Below are positions 18,029 to 26,136 of a stretch of 64,000 nt of DNA, in pieces; position 1 is the first letter of the stretch, and every line of letters starts with the position of its first letter. The stretch lies in NCBI GenBank assembly GCA_963701375.1, contig CAVOZT010000004.1, positions 1,736,001-1,800,000 of the forward strand, given 5' to 3'. The notes beneath the pieces are model-generated. The model was not told the origin of the DNA and did no database searches. It saw only the letters and a program-made list of their open reading frames with translations. The DNA comes from CAVXTF01 sp963701375. GTDB taxonomy: Bacteria; Actinomycetota; Acidimicrobiia; Acidimicrobiales; CAVXTF01. A program made the position numbers and the translations under genes.

Positions 18029-18330
18029 GTTCGCCTACGGATTCCGGCCCGGGCGGCTGATCCTCAACCAGTACGGAAAGAACTTGTACGGGGACCAAGT
18101 ACGCAACCGGTTCATCAGCGACTCGGTCGTCGATCACTTCAAGTCGCTCGGGATGTCTTGGACCTATCACCAACTGCGCCATTGGTTTGCGACCAACCTC
18201 TTATGCGCAGACCAAAGACCTTCTGTTCGTTCAACAAATGCTCGGGCATGCTTCGGTCGCGACGACCCAGTCGTATACCCGACTCACCCCGCCGGGGCGC
18301 TCCAGATCGTCAGACAGCTCTCAGCGTGAG
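18029..18330 (+). pseudogene. C-terminal remnant of a tyrosine recombinase/integrase
   Basis: Catalytic-domain remnants lie in two frames. Frame one carries GMSWTYHQLRHWFATNL with the HxxR motif; the continuation LLFVQQMLGHASVATTQSY, with the second His and the nucleophilic Tyr, is in the next frame from about 18195. The N-terminal arm and core-binding domains are missing, and the remnant is fused to a secreted protein. It is therefore inactive. It marks the island's integration machinery next to the tRNA-Pro attachment site. Confidence 0.75.
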
Positions 18331-18348
18331 CGCCGGCGATTTCGCGCG

Positions 18349-18549
18349 ATGACCACACCGCCCAGCTCGCCCGGCTTCGAGTGGCGAGCAATCTACGCGC
18401 TATTGGCTGAGATCGAGTGCTGTCACGAGCATTTTGAGGCGACCGGCGTGCAACACGGCCTGCACACCACCGGCGACGTATTGATGGCCGAGGTCGATCG
18501 TCTCGACGAGCTGCTCGAGGCGAACGGGATCTCCTGGATCGAGGTCTAG
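18349..18549 (+). CDS. Short acidic protein of unknown function
   Basis: A 66-residue frame from ATG 18349 with actinobacterial codon use. It contains a predicted helical stretch WRAIYALLAEIECCHEHF and an acidic C-terminal half (EVDRLDELLEANGISWIEV). No family recognised. It lies just after the integrase remnant, where small accessory or excisionase genes can sit, but no DNA-binding motif is visible. Confidence 0.4.
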   Translation: MTTPPSSPGFEWRAIYALLAEIECCHEHFEATGVQHGLHTTGDVLMAEVDRLDELLEANGISWIEV

Positions 18550-18867
18550 AAACCGAAACGAACCCGGCCGTAGCCACGGCCGACCGCTGCCCTCGGGTCT
18601 CAGACTACAGGGCCACTCGGTGGGTAGACGGTCCGGGGCGGTTCTTAACGTTGTAGCGCGTGAGTGAGGTCTGCTCACCGTCGCCCGCTCCGCGTGGTCG
18701 CCGACATCAGTTTGTACGGCTGTATCACTGAGCGCGGTCAAAAGAGAGTTCGAGCGAGCGAATGGCTCGTCCTCATGGTGGAGACGTCTCAAGAACCGAA
18801 AACGGTGTGTCGACACTGATCTCCTCAGCCGGAGAAGACGTTCGGATCCGAACGAAGGAGCGCGGTA
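18550..18867. other. Gap upstream of the SipW-like cassette
   Basis: No gene recognised. Near its end, AAGGAG at 18856-18861 is placed well for an ATG at 18868; that ATG opens a frame that would reach the secreted protein at 18983 only after a +1 shift. Confidence 0.4.
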
Positions 18868-18982
18868 TGCACAGCGTGGACATCGCACCGTCAGGAGACG
18901 GCGCGGCGCGGATGCGTATCGACGGGGCCCGAGCCTACAGAAGAAGCTGGCACTGTCAGCGCTCGGGCTCATTCTGCTCGCC

Positions 18983-19564
18983 ATGGTCGCGTCGATGGGC
19001 AGCTGGGCGGCATGGACTGTCTCCGACAGCAACAGCGGGAACTCGTTCTCTACCAACACTGTGCTTATAGACGACAACCAGGGTGGCCAGGGCGGTTCGG
19101 CGACGACGACAGGGACCGCCATCTTTAACGTCGCCAACCTGGAGCCTGGGTCGGCAGCCACCACACAGTGCATCGGTGTCGACTTCTCCGGGACCGCCAC
19201 CGTTTCCAGCCTTACTTTGACGGCTGCCCTCGGTGGAGCCGGACAAGCGACCTTACAGAGTCAGCTGACGATGAACACGGCCACGCTGAACACGAGTGGC
19301 ACCGTGACCGTGACACCGGGGAGCAACACCAACAGCGGGTCCTGCACGAACTACCCGGCAGGTGGTACCAACACAAGCGTTGGGACCCAGGGCGCGACCT
19401 TGCAGAGTTGGTCCACGTCCTCTCCCTACACCATCTCAGGTCCGGTCACCAACACCTGGTACAAGTTCACCGTGAGCGGCCTGCCAGCCGGTGACACCAG
19501 CTGCGCCACCTACTGCAACCAGACGATCACGATCTCCCTTACGTGGACACTGACCACGACATGA
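18983..19564 (+). CDS. Secreted protein with SipW-type N-terminus (TasA/camelysin-like)
   Basis: Small exported protein. The visible frame has a hydrophobic signal segment (KKLALSALGLILLAMVASMG, which begins upstream of the ATG at 18983) followed by SWAAWTVSDSNSGNSFSTNT. This matches the SipW-dependent type of TasA/camelysin proteins, where A-x-F/W, a D, and N-x-F follow the cleavage site. The rest is Thr/Ser/Gly-rich beta-like sequence with four cysteines. The true start is unclear: a good Shine-Dalgarno and ATG at 18868 are in another frame, so either an indel lies in 18868-18950 or initiation is at 18983. The stop overlaps the signal peptidase start. Confidence 0.65.
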   Translation: MVASMGSWAAWTVSDSNSGNSFSTNTVLIDDNQGGQGGSATTTGTAIFNVANLEPGSAATTQCIGVDFSGTATVSSLTLTAALGGAGQATLQSQLTMNTATLNTSGTVTVTPGSNTNSGSCTNYPAGGTNTSVGTQGATLQSWSTSSPYTISGPVTNTWYKFTVSGLPAGDTSCATYCNQTITISLTWTLTTT

Positions 19565-20220
19565 TGATCCTCGACACTGCGCTCGGAGCAACACCGCACC
19601 CCGGCGGCGAGAACGTGGGCGCCATTCGCTGCCGGGACGATCGCCGTCAGCGCGGGGCCGGTCGTCTGGCCCGTGTTGCTACTACCACCGGGACCACCGT
19701 CCTGTGCCTGGTCGCGGTGGTTCTCCTGGGCGTCGTCGTGGGCGGGGCCCTCGGTTACCGATCCCTCGTCATCAAGAGCGGTTCGATGACGCCGACAATC
19801 GGCGTCGGCTCCGTCGTCGTGAGCGTCTCGGTCCACCCGTCGCAGGTGAAGCCCGGGGCCATTGTGACCTTTCGGGACCCGGCCCTGGGTCAACAGCTCG
19901 TCACTCACCGGGTGGTGCAGATGCACCAGGACGGCCAGATCGTCGCATTCGTCACCAAGGGTGACGCCAATCACACCACCGAGCATTGGACCGTCCCCGT
20001 TACCGGCACCATTGGTCGGGAGGTTCTCGTCATCCCCGGCGTCGGCCGTTGGATGACGACCCTCAACCTCCCCTTGGCGCGGGTCATCGAGATCTTGACC
20101 ACGACGCTGCTTCTGGCTTTCCTTCTACTGCGTTGGATCTGGTTCACGCCGGCCCGTGCCCTGCCACGAGGACGCCCGTCGGATGCCGACCCCCCCACGG
20201 GGTACTCCGCCGCGGGGTGA
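19561..20220 (+). CDS. sipW: Signal peptidase I, ER/SipW type
   Basis: Membrane-bound serine protease that removes signal peptides. The nucleophile is S75 in KSGSMTPTI; the general base is His116 (VTHRVV), not Lys, which defines the archaeal/ER (SipW) subgroup; D135 sits in TKGDAN. Membrane helices are at about 44-66 and 173-192. The length of 219 is typical. ATG 19561 overlaps the stop of the upstream secreted protein (ATGA), and a second protein with the same N-terminal motif follows 46 nt downstream, so both neighbours are its likely substrates. Confidence 0.85.
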   Translation: MMILDTALGATPHPGGENVGAIRCRDDRRQRGAGRLARVATTTGTTVLCLVAVVLLGVVVGGALGYRSLVIKSGSMTPTIGVGSVVVSVSVHPSQVKPGAIVTFRDPALGQQLVTHRVVQMHQDGQIVAFVTKGDANHTTEHWTVPVTGTIGREVLVIPGVGRWMTTLNLPLARVIEILTTTLLLAFLLLRWIWFTPARALPRGRPSDADPPTGYSAAG

Positions 20221-20266
20221 GCGGGTTTCTGGGCGTTCGTCCGCTGACGCGTGCTCGGAGGCGGTC

Positions 20267-22018
20267 ATGGCGGTGAAGGGGTCACGACTAAAGCGCAAGG
20301 CGAACTGGCGGCGAGTGGCGCTGGTCTGCGTGATCATCATGCTGGGCGCCGCCGCCGTTCCCATACTGACCGCGGGCGCGGCGTGGGTCGTCTCCAATGC
20401 CCAGACCAACAACTTCACAAGCGTGAACTGGACCGGGCCGGCCACTCAGCTGGTTTTCGTGACCACTCCGCAAGTGATCGAAAGCGCCCCCGGCTCCTCA
20501 GGAACGATCATTGTGCAGGAGGACGACGGCTTGGGTAACCCCGTCAACGCCACCGCCTCAGTGACTGTCTCTCTCTCCGCAGGTAGCACCAACGTGATTT
20601 TCTCGCCTTCCGCCTCGGTGACCATCGCCGCCGGGTTGAGCACCGTGAGCTTTACCATCAGCGACATCCTCGACACGACTCCGAAGACGGTTACGGCATC
20701 GGCCACAGGAATGCAAAGCGCCACTCAGATAGAGGCGATGCACGCGTCCGGGTCGAACACGACCGTGAGCGTGGGAACCCAATCGGGCGCCCTCTCTCCC
20801 AACGGTACGGCAACCTTCTCGGTACAGGTGAAGAACACCGGCGGCAACACCCACGGGTACAGCCTGACGAATGTGGGCGGCCTCCCCGCCGGAGCCTCCT
20901 GGAATAGCAGCTCAACCTGTTTGGTCACCGCCGGCAGCGCCACGTCAACGTTCACCCTCACGGTGACCTCCACCACGGCCACGCCCGCTGCCGCGTCGGC
21001 GTACGCAATGACGGTCACTGCCACCCGCTGGAATGACGCGAACGACTGCAGTGTGAGCGGCGGAATCTACGAGGTGGACGAAGGGACGGCCTCCCTCACC
21101 GTCAACCCGGGCTCGACTTCCAAGCTCGCATTCATCGTTCAACCCGGCGGAGCAACCTCTTCAGGTGGGGTGTTCCCTGTACAGCCGACGGTGGCCATCG
21201 AGGACGCCTACGGCAACGTGGTCACGAGCGCCTCGGCCTCGGTGACGTTGACGCTCCACGGCTCAGGGACTCTCGGAGGCTGCACCATCGCTGTGAACAC
21301 GAGCAGCGGAGTGGCCGCCTTTAGCGCCTGCAAGGTCACCGGCACCGTCGACATCGTCAATGACACACTCACCGCCACGGCGTCAGGTGGTTTTGCGGGA
21401 AGCGTGGTGAGTGCCTCATTCGATATCACGGGCGCGGCGAGCAAGCTCGCCTTTTCCTTCCAGCCACTAGGCGACGGAGGGACGGGTGCTTTTTTGTTGC
21501 AGCCCGTCGTTGTCGTAGAAGACGCCAGCAGTCACGTGGTGACGGCCAGCGCCGCCTCGATCACGCTCGCCCCCAGCGTGAATACGCTGTCCTGTCCTCG
21601 AAGCGGCGCCACCGTGGTTGCGAACTACGGTTCGGTGACCTTCGGCGCGTGCGCCATCACCACCGCCGCCAACAACTACACGGTGACTGCCTCCGCGTCG
21701 GGGCTGACCAGCGCTAGCAGCTCGACGTTCAACGTGACCATTGCAGCGCCGACGATCTCCTCGCCGTCGTCGGGAAGTTCACAGGTGTTCGCGGCCAATC
21801 AGACGAGGACGTTCACCGCCGTCGGGACCAAATTCGCCTACGGCGCCGTCGTGGCCGACAGTGGCGGGCACTTCATCATCGACGGGTGGACCTGGCTCAG
21901 CTCCACCCAGATCAGCATTACGGCAACATGCACGAGCATCGGGACCGACGGTCTCGTAGTCACCGACCCCGACGGAGGATCGGTCACCGCCGCAAGTTCC
22001 CTGACCGCCAGCGCGTGA
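20267..22018 (+). CDS. Large secreted Ig-like repeat protein with SipW-type N-terminus
   Basis: A 583-residue exported protein from ATG 20267. A basic start and hydrophobic segment (residues about 18-36) are followed by TAGAAWVVSNAQTNNFTS, the same motif as in the protein upstream of the signal peptidase. At least three invasin/Big-like modules follow, each with a KLAF-x-QP start and a VxxEDAxGxxVT core (near residues 55, 290 and 390), an intervening NEW-type domain (about 165-275), and a C-terminal IPT-like domain with a VTDPDGGSV end. No LPXTG or C-terminal anchor is visible. Likely a surface or matrix protein. Confidence 0.75.
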   Translation: MAVKGSRLKRKANWRRVALVCVIIMLGAAAVPILTAGAAWVVSNAQTNNFTSVNWTGPATQLVFVTTPQVIESAPGSSGTIIVQEDDGLGNPVNATASVTVSLSAGSTNVIFSPSASVTIAAGLSTVSFTISDILDTTPKTVTASATGMQSATQIEAMHASGSNTTVSVGTQSGALSPNGTATFSVQVKNTGGNTHGYSLTNVGGLPAGASWNSSSTCLVTAGSATSTFTLTVTSTTATPAAASAYAMTVTATRWNDANDCSVSGGIYEVDEGTASLTVNPGSTSKLAFIVQPGGATSSGGVFPVQPTVAIEDAYGNVVTSASASVTLTLHGSGTLGGCTIAVNTSSGVAAFSACKVTGTVDIVNDTLTATASGGFAGSVVSASFDITGAASKLAFSFQPLGDGGTGAFLLQPVVVVEDASSHVVTASAASITLAPSVNTLSCPRSGATVVANYGSVTFGACAITTAANNYTVTASASGLTSASSSTFNVTIAAPTISSPSSGSSQVFAANQTRTFTAVGTKFAYGAVVADSGGHFIIDGWTWLSSTQISITATCTSIGTDGLVVTDPDGGSVTAASSLTASA

Positions 22019-22572
22019 AGCTCAGTCCGCGCAGGGTCCGGTGATCGCTGTCACTCAAGCTGCTGGCGTGCCCCGGCGAGTCTCGACGTACGCGCCGCTG
22101 TTGGCGCTTACCCGACGCCCCGGAGAACCGATCACGGTGGTCTCCTTTTCCCTTTGATTGCGCTCCCGGCCATCTGCGGTCCATTCCTCTCTTGGACCGA
22201 AGTCACGCAATTCGGACCGCTTAGGCACGACTTCCGCCACCCGGAAACGTTTCGGCGATCTGAAGGCTCGAATGGCGACCACCGAATTCTCCGGTGTCAA
22301 GGTGCTGAGTGTTCCTGGGCCATCGGGTCGTCCGGCGAGTCACGGCTAGACGTGGGAATGTTCGTTCGTGTTCTCACTGAGCGCCCCGTCGGGTGATTGA
22401 CAGCGCCCTCGCCGACCAACAAACATACGGGGAGTGTCCAAGGCGGCAAATAGCCATCTCAACGAACCGAAGTTTCGGAAGAGAGGGATGTGTCAATTTG
22501 TAAATCTGGCCTCGCCGTGTTGAGCTTGATGGGTGATAAACGCTGGACAGGTTTCTCAAACTTTCGGGTCCG
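22019..22572. other. Gene-free stretch inside the island
   Basis: Several short frames exist on both strands, but none has a convincing start, codon use or similarity. Base composition becomes less GC-rich toward 22440, leading into the SGNH-like gene. Nothing else recognised. Confidence 0.4.
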
Positions 22573-23349
22573 TTGGAGGTTGAGACCAGGACCGGCAGGG
22601 CCATCTTGACTGAACGGGCAGCATGGCGTGAGAGCGTCGGTAGATATCGACTTTTGGTCCGCGCCATCTTAACAAGTCTCATTTCGGGCAAGCCACTTTT
22701 GCTTTGCTTGGGTGATAGCCATGTGGGTGTATTTCACGAGATACATTGGCAAAATCTGATCCCCGGATGGGTCATCGTTGGTGTACCAGTTACGGGCGCT
22801 ACAGCGAGAGGGCTTGCGAATCCGAATGCCCAGACAAACGCACGAAGAGTCTTTCTGCGCTTGTTAAAGATAACTCCAAAACGGGCTACCATTCTGATTT
22901 TATTGGGCGAGGTTGATTGTGGGTTTTTGATCTGGTACCTGTCCTCCAGATATGGAACGGACATCGGACGTGAATTCGACAAGACTGTTCGGGCATATGA
23001 GGCCTTTGTAGTTGAGTGCTTAAGAAGGCATAAACACCTTGTACTTGCGGATGCTCCATTGCCAACCGTGGTGGACTACTCTTCCTGGCCGCGCGGCAAC
23101 GCAAGATCCACAGTGTCAGCCTCCATAGAGGACCGTACAGCCCTAACGAGACGATTCAATGAAATGGTTCGATCTGTCGCCGCGTCGCATCACTTGAAAG
23201 TACTCCGGTACGAGGAGAAAACGATTGATCCGGAAACAGGGCTACTGCGTCCGTACTTTCGTAATCCGGACTCGCCGGACGTTCATTTTCAGCGTGCTCG
23301 ATTTGCCGAACTCGTTGTGGCAAGCCTCTCGGAGCAACAGATCCTGTAG
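22573..23349 (+). CDS. SGNH/GDSL hydrolase-like protein
   Basis: About 258 residues from TTG 22573 (TTG 22606 is an alternative; the start is weak). Block I of the SGNH fold is LLLCLGDSHVGVF at about residues 42-54 and the C-terminal D-x-H is in SPDVHFQRARF near residue 237; GEVDCGF near residue 112 could supply block III. These proteins often modify or hydrolyse O-acetyl groups on glycans. AT-rich codons are far more frequent than in the neighbours, which points to recent acquisition with the island. Confidence 0.6.
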   Translation: MEVETRTGRAILTERAAWRESVGRYRLLVRAILTSLISGKPLLLCLGDSHVGVFHEIHWQNLIPGWVIVGVPVTGATARGLANPNAQTNARRVFLRLLKITPKRATILILLGEVDCGFLIWYLSSRYGTDIGREFDKTVRAYEAFVVECLRRHKHLVLADAPLPTVVDYSSWPRGNARSTVSASIEDRTALTRRFNEMVRSVAASHHLKVLRYEEKTIDPETGLLRPYFRNPDSPDVHFQRARFAELVVASLSEQQIL

Positions 23350-23852
23350 GACGAGGCGACAGGAGCTTGTGGCCTTTCCCTCGTCAGCCGGACATCGCTA
23401 ATGGGTGGATAGTAGGCGTTGAGTCCTCCGATTCGTCTGATGTTTGAAAGGGACCGGTGGGTTTCGGAACCTCATGGGCCATGTAGGATGGGCGACGCCC
23501 CGGCTGACCTGCTCAAACTTAGTTGGCCGATCTGACCCGCACGAAGAGGGCATTGAAGGGGTCAAGAGATCCCCGGTTCAAATCCCGACAGCCCCACTAG
23601 CAAACACTCCGGGTCCAAAACGTAATCGTGCTGAATTTCCTGAGAACTCGATGGCAACAACGTCGCCGTTTTGGCAGCACCCCTCTCGGCGGTATGGCAA
23701 TGCAAGAAAGCGCGATTCTCGTCAACAAGACCATTTCACAGATCGACGCGCCTCGGCCTGTCTACCACGGCGGCGGGGCTATAACAGGAACTCTCTTCAG
23801 CGCAGCTCGAAAAGCGCTTTGCACGGGCACGACCAACGACTTAATGCTGGCT
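23350..23852. other. Gene-free stretch containing the distal tRNA-Pro fragment
   Basis: No gene recognised. It contains the att-like tRNA 3' fragment described separately; downstream of it is the 3' side of the GT4 gene. A degraded tRNA 5' half could not be recognised upstream of the fragment. Confidence 0.4.
23558..23597 (+). repeat. tRNA-Pro 3' fragment, probable distal attachment site
   Basis: Forty bases matching 17481-17520 at 36 positions, covering part of the anticodon loop, the variable loop, the T arm (loop TTCAAAT intact) and the 3' acceptor strand. Two mismatches fall in the T stem or acceptor strand, so the fragment is not simply a second functional gene. It has the same orientation as the tRNA, as expected for a direct repeat left by site-specific integration. 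Confidence 0.7.
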
Positions 23853-25094
23853 TCATGCGCGCTCGCTTGGCCCGCCTACGGGACCCGCTCTTTCCAGCGC
23901 CAGGTCACGGATGCGAGCTTGCACCGTCGACCACTGATGGCGGTCGAGGAACCGTCGTTGAGCGGCCTCGACCAAGTCTCGACGCAGGTCTTGATCCTTC
24001 AGTGCCCGGATGCATGCCTTCGCAAAGCTGGAGGCGTCCTGCGCCAACAACAGTTGGCGACCGTCTTCTAGGTCAAGACCCTCAGCCCCGACGACCGTCG
24101 AAACGACTGGGATCCGGTGAGCGAATGACTCGAGAATTTTGATTCGGGTCCCACTCCCGTAGCGGATCGGAACGACCACCAGGTCAGCCTGGGCGAGTTC
24201 CGGAATCATAGATTGGACACGGCCGGTCACAGTCACCCTCGGTGGATCGTTGAGGTTGATGACCCCATCGTCGGGATCGCCAACGAGCCTGACCCGAACG
24301 TCTGGGATCTCGGCTCGGATCAGAGGGAGGATTTCCCGGACGAGCCAACGAGCGGCATCGGAGTTCGGGGGATATTTGAGAGAGCCCTGCATCAACAGAG
24401 TGGGGGGGCTTCCGACTTCGACCCGACCAGCAGGGTGATCGGGGGGGTCATAGCCGTTTGGAATTACTGTGACGTTTGGCTCGCCCAGACGCGTTGCGTC
24501 TAGCTGACTGCAGACGGCGACCCGGTCCACGGAGCGAGCAACCGAAGTCTCGAGGCTGTGCCATCGTCGTGCATTGAGTGTCGACTGTGCCGAGGCCACA
24601 AGGTTGTGGCCTACGTGGCGAAGATTCCGAACGTTTCCGTCTTTCCACATGAGTGCCAACCGCGAATGCAGTTTCTGGTCCTCGAGATCGTCGATGTCGA
24701 CGACGGTCGGACCCAAATGAGGCCTCCCCACCTGGTCGAAGGTCGCTACTCGGCTACACCAGACAAAGTCGTATTTGCGGTCAGCCCACGAGGTGAACTC
24801 AGCCTTGATCGGAACGGGAAGTACTGCGGCCAACTCCAGCGGAGTGCCAGGGGAAACCAACCACTTCAGTCTCTTGGACACAGAAAAGTCGGGCTTGGGA
24901 CCTATCATCGTCCTCACCCGCCGCAACTCCAGGCCGGTCGGAAGATCGCAGGGGTCGCGTCTTCGGGGGGACGTGAGTGCAAAGAGATCTGTCTCACCGA
25001 GTTGTGCGATCGTCTCGATGACCTGTGCCAGTCGAAGTAGGCCCCCTGTGGTTGGCGGCCAAGGGAAGTCTTCGGCAATAACAAGGCTCCGCAT
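23853..25094 (-). CDS. Glycosyltransferase family 4 (GT-B)
   Basis: A 413-residue GT-B sugar transferase. The N-terminal domain has the acceptor-side loop FPWPPTTGGLLRLAQVI (residues 10-26); VTVIPNGYDPP marks the hinge; LLMQGSLKYPPNSDAARWL starts the donor domain; and the donor-binding block is PIRYGSGTRIKILESFAHRI followed by VVGAEGLDL. The Glu of KILESFA corresponds to the EX7E motif region. Substrate unknown, probably envelope polysaccharide. It lies just outside the tRNA-bounded island. Confidence 0.85.
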   Translation of the reverse strand: MRSLVIAEDFPWPPTTGGLLRLAQVIETIAQLGETDLFALTSPRRRDPCDLPTGLELRRVRTMIGPKPDFSVSKRLKWLVSPGTPLELAAVLPVPIKAEFTSWADRKYDFVWCSRVATFDQVGRPHLGPTVVDIDDLEDQKLHSRLALMWKDGNVRNLRHVGHNLVASAQSTLNARRWHSLETSVARSVDRVAVCSQLDATRLGEPNVTVIPNGYDPPDHPAGRVEVGSPPTLLMQGSLKYPPNSDAARWLVREILPLIRAEIPDVRVRLVGDPDDGVINLNDPPRVTVTGRVQSMIPELAQADLVVVPIRYGSGTRIKILESFAHRIPVVSTVVGAEGLDLEDGRQLLLAQDASSFAKACIRALKDQDLRRDLVEAAQRRFLDRHQWSTVQARIRDLALERAGPVGGPSERA

Positions 25095-26136
25095 CGAGCC
25101 GCCACCTCCAGTGCTGATCGTGGCATGTTGTCATGTCCGCGTGGGACTGAGCACCTCTCCGAACGTCATCCCTGATTCTGGTGACGAAAAAAGGCAGGTA
25201 CGGACCAACGGAACGCGGTAGATGGCCGGTTGGCATTGTGACCACATCTCCACGGTTGTCATGACTGCCAGAAGCTCGCCCCACAACCTTGATAACCGTG
25301 CCCGCGCGTCCGGCGATGCGATGGTGCGTCGCGATCGGAAGCCATACGGATGCGAGCCGAAACAAGGACGGGCTTATCGAGACGCTCGCCGGCGGCGTTT
25401 GGAGCGAACGGGCCGACTGTTCACCCGAACCACTGTTACGAGATCTCGCAAGCTGAGGGGAGGCGTCATGAATCTCCTCGGAAAAATGACACGGCCGTCA
25501 GCGAAGAGATACCTCTGGCTAGGTTGAACGATCGACCCTAGGGTTACCCGTAATGGGGGGCACTCCCCGGGGAATGGACTGCTGAGCACAGCACATTCCG
25601 AAGGTGCTCAGCGGTCCGGCTCCGGGTTCAACCTCACGGTCCGTGCATCACGGCTCCCGACGGGTAAGAGCGGGGGGGCACGCAGACCCGTCGGGAGCAC
25701 GTGACAACTATGAGATCGCGCAACGTCCTCAGAGTATCGGGACTTGCAAAACTCGAGGACGCTGAACAGGCGCGATCAAGCGGATTCAGGGAAAGGTTGT
25801 CAGCCAGAAACTGACGCACTCGAGTGAGGTTCCGATAAAGCCCCGGTCCCCTCATAGCGTCTCCCCAATTGAAACCCAATTATTCGGGCGCCACCGGGGT
25901 CCGGGGTAACGCGACTGCGAACCCAATACTGTCAGCGAACCAAAGTCCGTCCTGCCAACACAAGAAGGATACCCGATTTTGCGGCCAGGCATCAAGAGAA
26001 TCGGAACGTCAGGAAACCTAAGCAAATGTTGGCGACGGTAACGTCGCCTCGTTGTTTCCATTTTGATCTGTGTTGCACCAACGCGGTGCTGGCGGCAGAG
26101 AGTGGCTGACCCTCTCTGCCGCCGCGACCGAGGAGA
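25095..26136. other. One-kilobase gene-free region with several hairpins
   Basis: Short frames on both strands lack similarity or good starts. The region lies upstream of the GT4 gene (minus strand) and downstream of the NRAMP gene. It contains a cluster of inverted repeats at 25581-25697, listed separately. No known riboswitch was recognised. Confidence 0.5.
25581..25697. repeat. Cluster of three inverted repeats (candidate structured RNA)
   Basis: Three perfect stems lie in 117 bp: GCTGAGCAC/GTGCTCAGC (25581-25589 with 25604-25612), CCGTG/CACGG with a 3-nt loop (25641-25653) and a 12-bp stem CTCCCGACGGGT/ACCCGTCGGGAG (25654-25665 with 25686-25697). No T-run follows on either strand, so this is not a classical terminator. 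It could be the 5' leader of the GT4 transcript (minus strand) or a free-standing RNA. Confidence 0.45.

Larger units (their letters stand above)
17481..23597 (+). mobile_element. Decayed genomic island inserted at tRNA-Pro
   Basis: The stretch is bounded by a 40-nt imperfect direct repeat: the 3' half of tRNA-Pro (17481-17520) and a copy at 23558-23597 with four mismatches. Tyrosine recombinase remnants lie about 0.5 kb inside the tRNA-proximal end, where integrases of tRNA-inserted elements usually sit. Cargo includes a truncated secreted repeat protein, a SipW-like secretion cassette, and an SGNH-like gene of visibly lower GC. The element cannot be mobile now, because the recombinase is truncated and frameshifted. 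The boundaries are inferred from the repeat alone. Confidence 0.65.

Noticed and set aside
23440..23600. A second complete tRNA gene
   Set aside because: Only the T arm and 3' acceptor strand are recognisable; no matching 5' acceptor strand or D arm could be found upstream.
25654..25697. Rho-independent terminator
   Set aside because: The 12-bp stem is perfect, but the loop is 20 nt and no T-run follows on either strand; reported as a candidate structured element.
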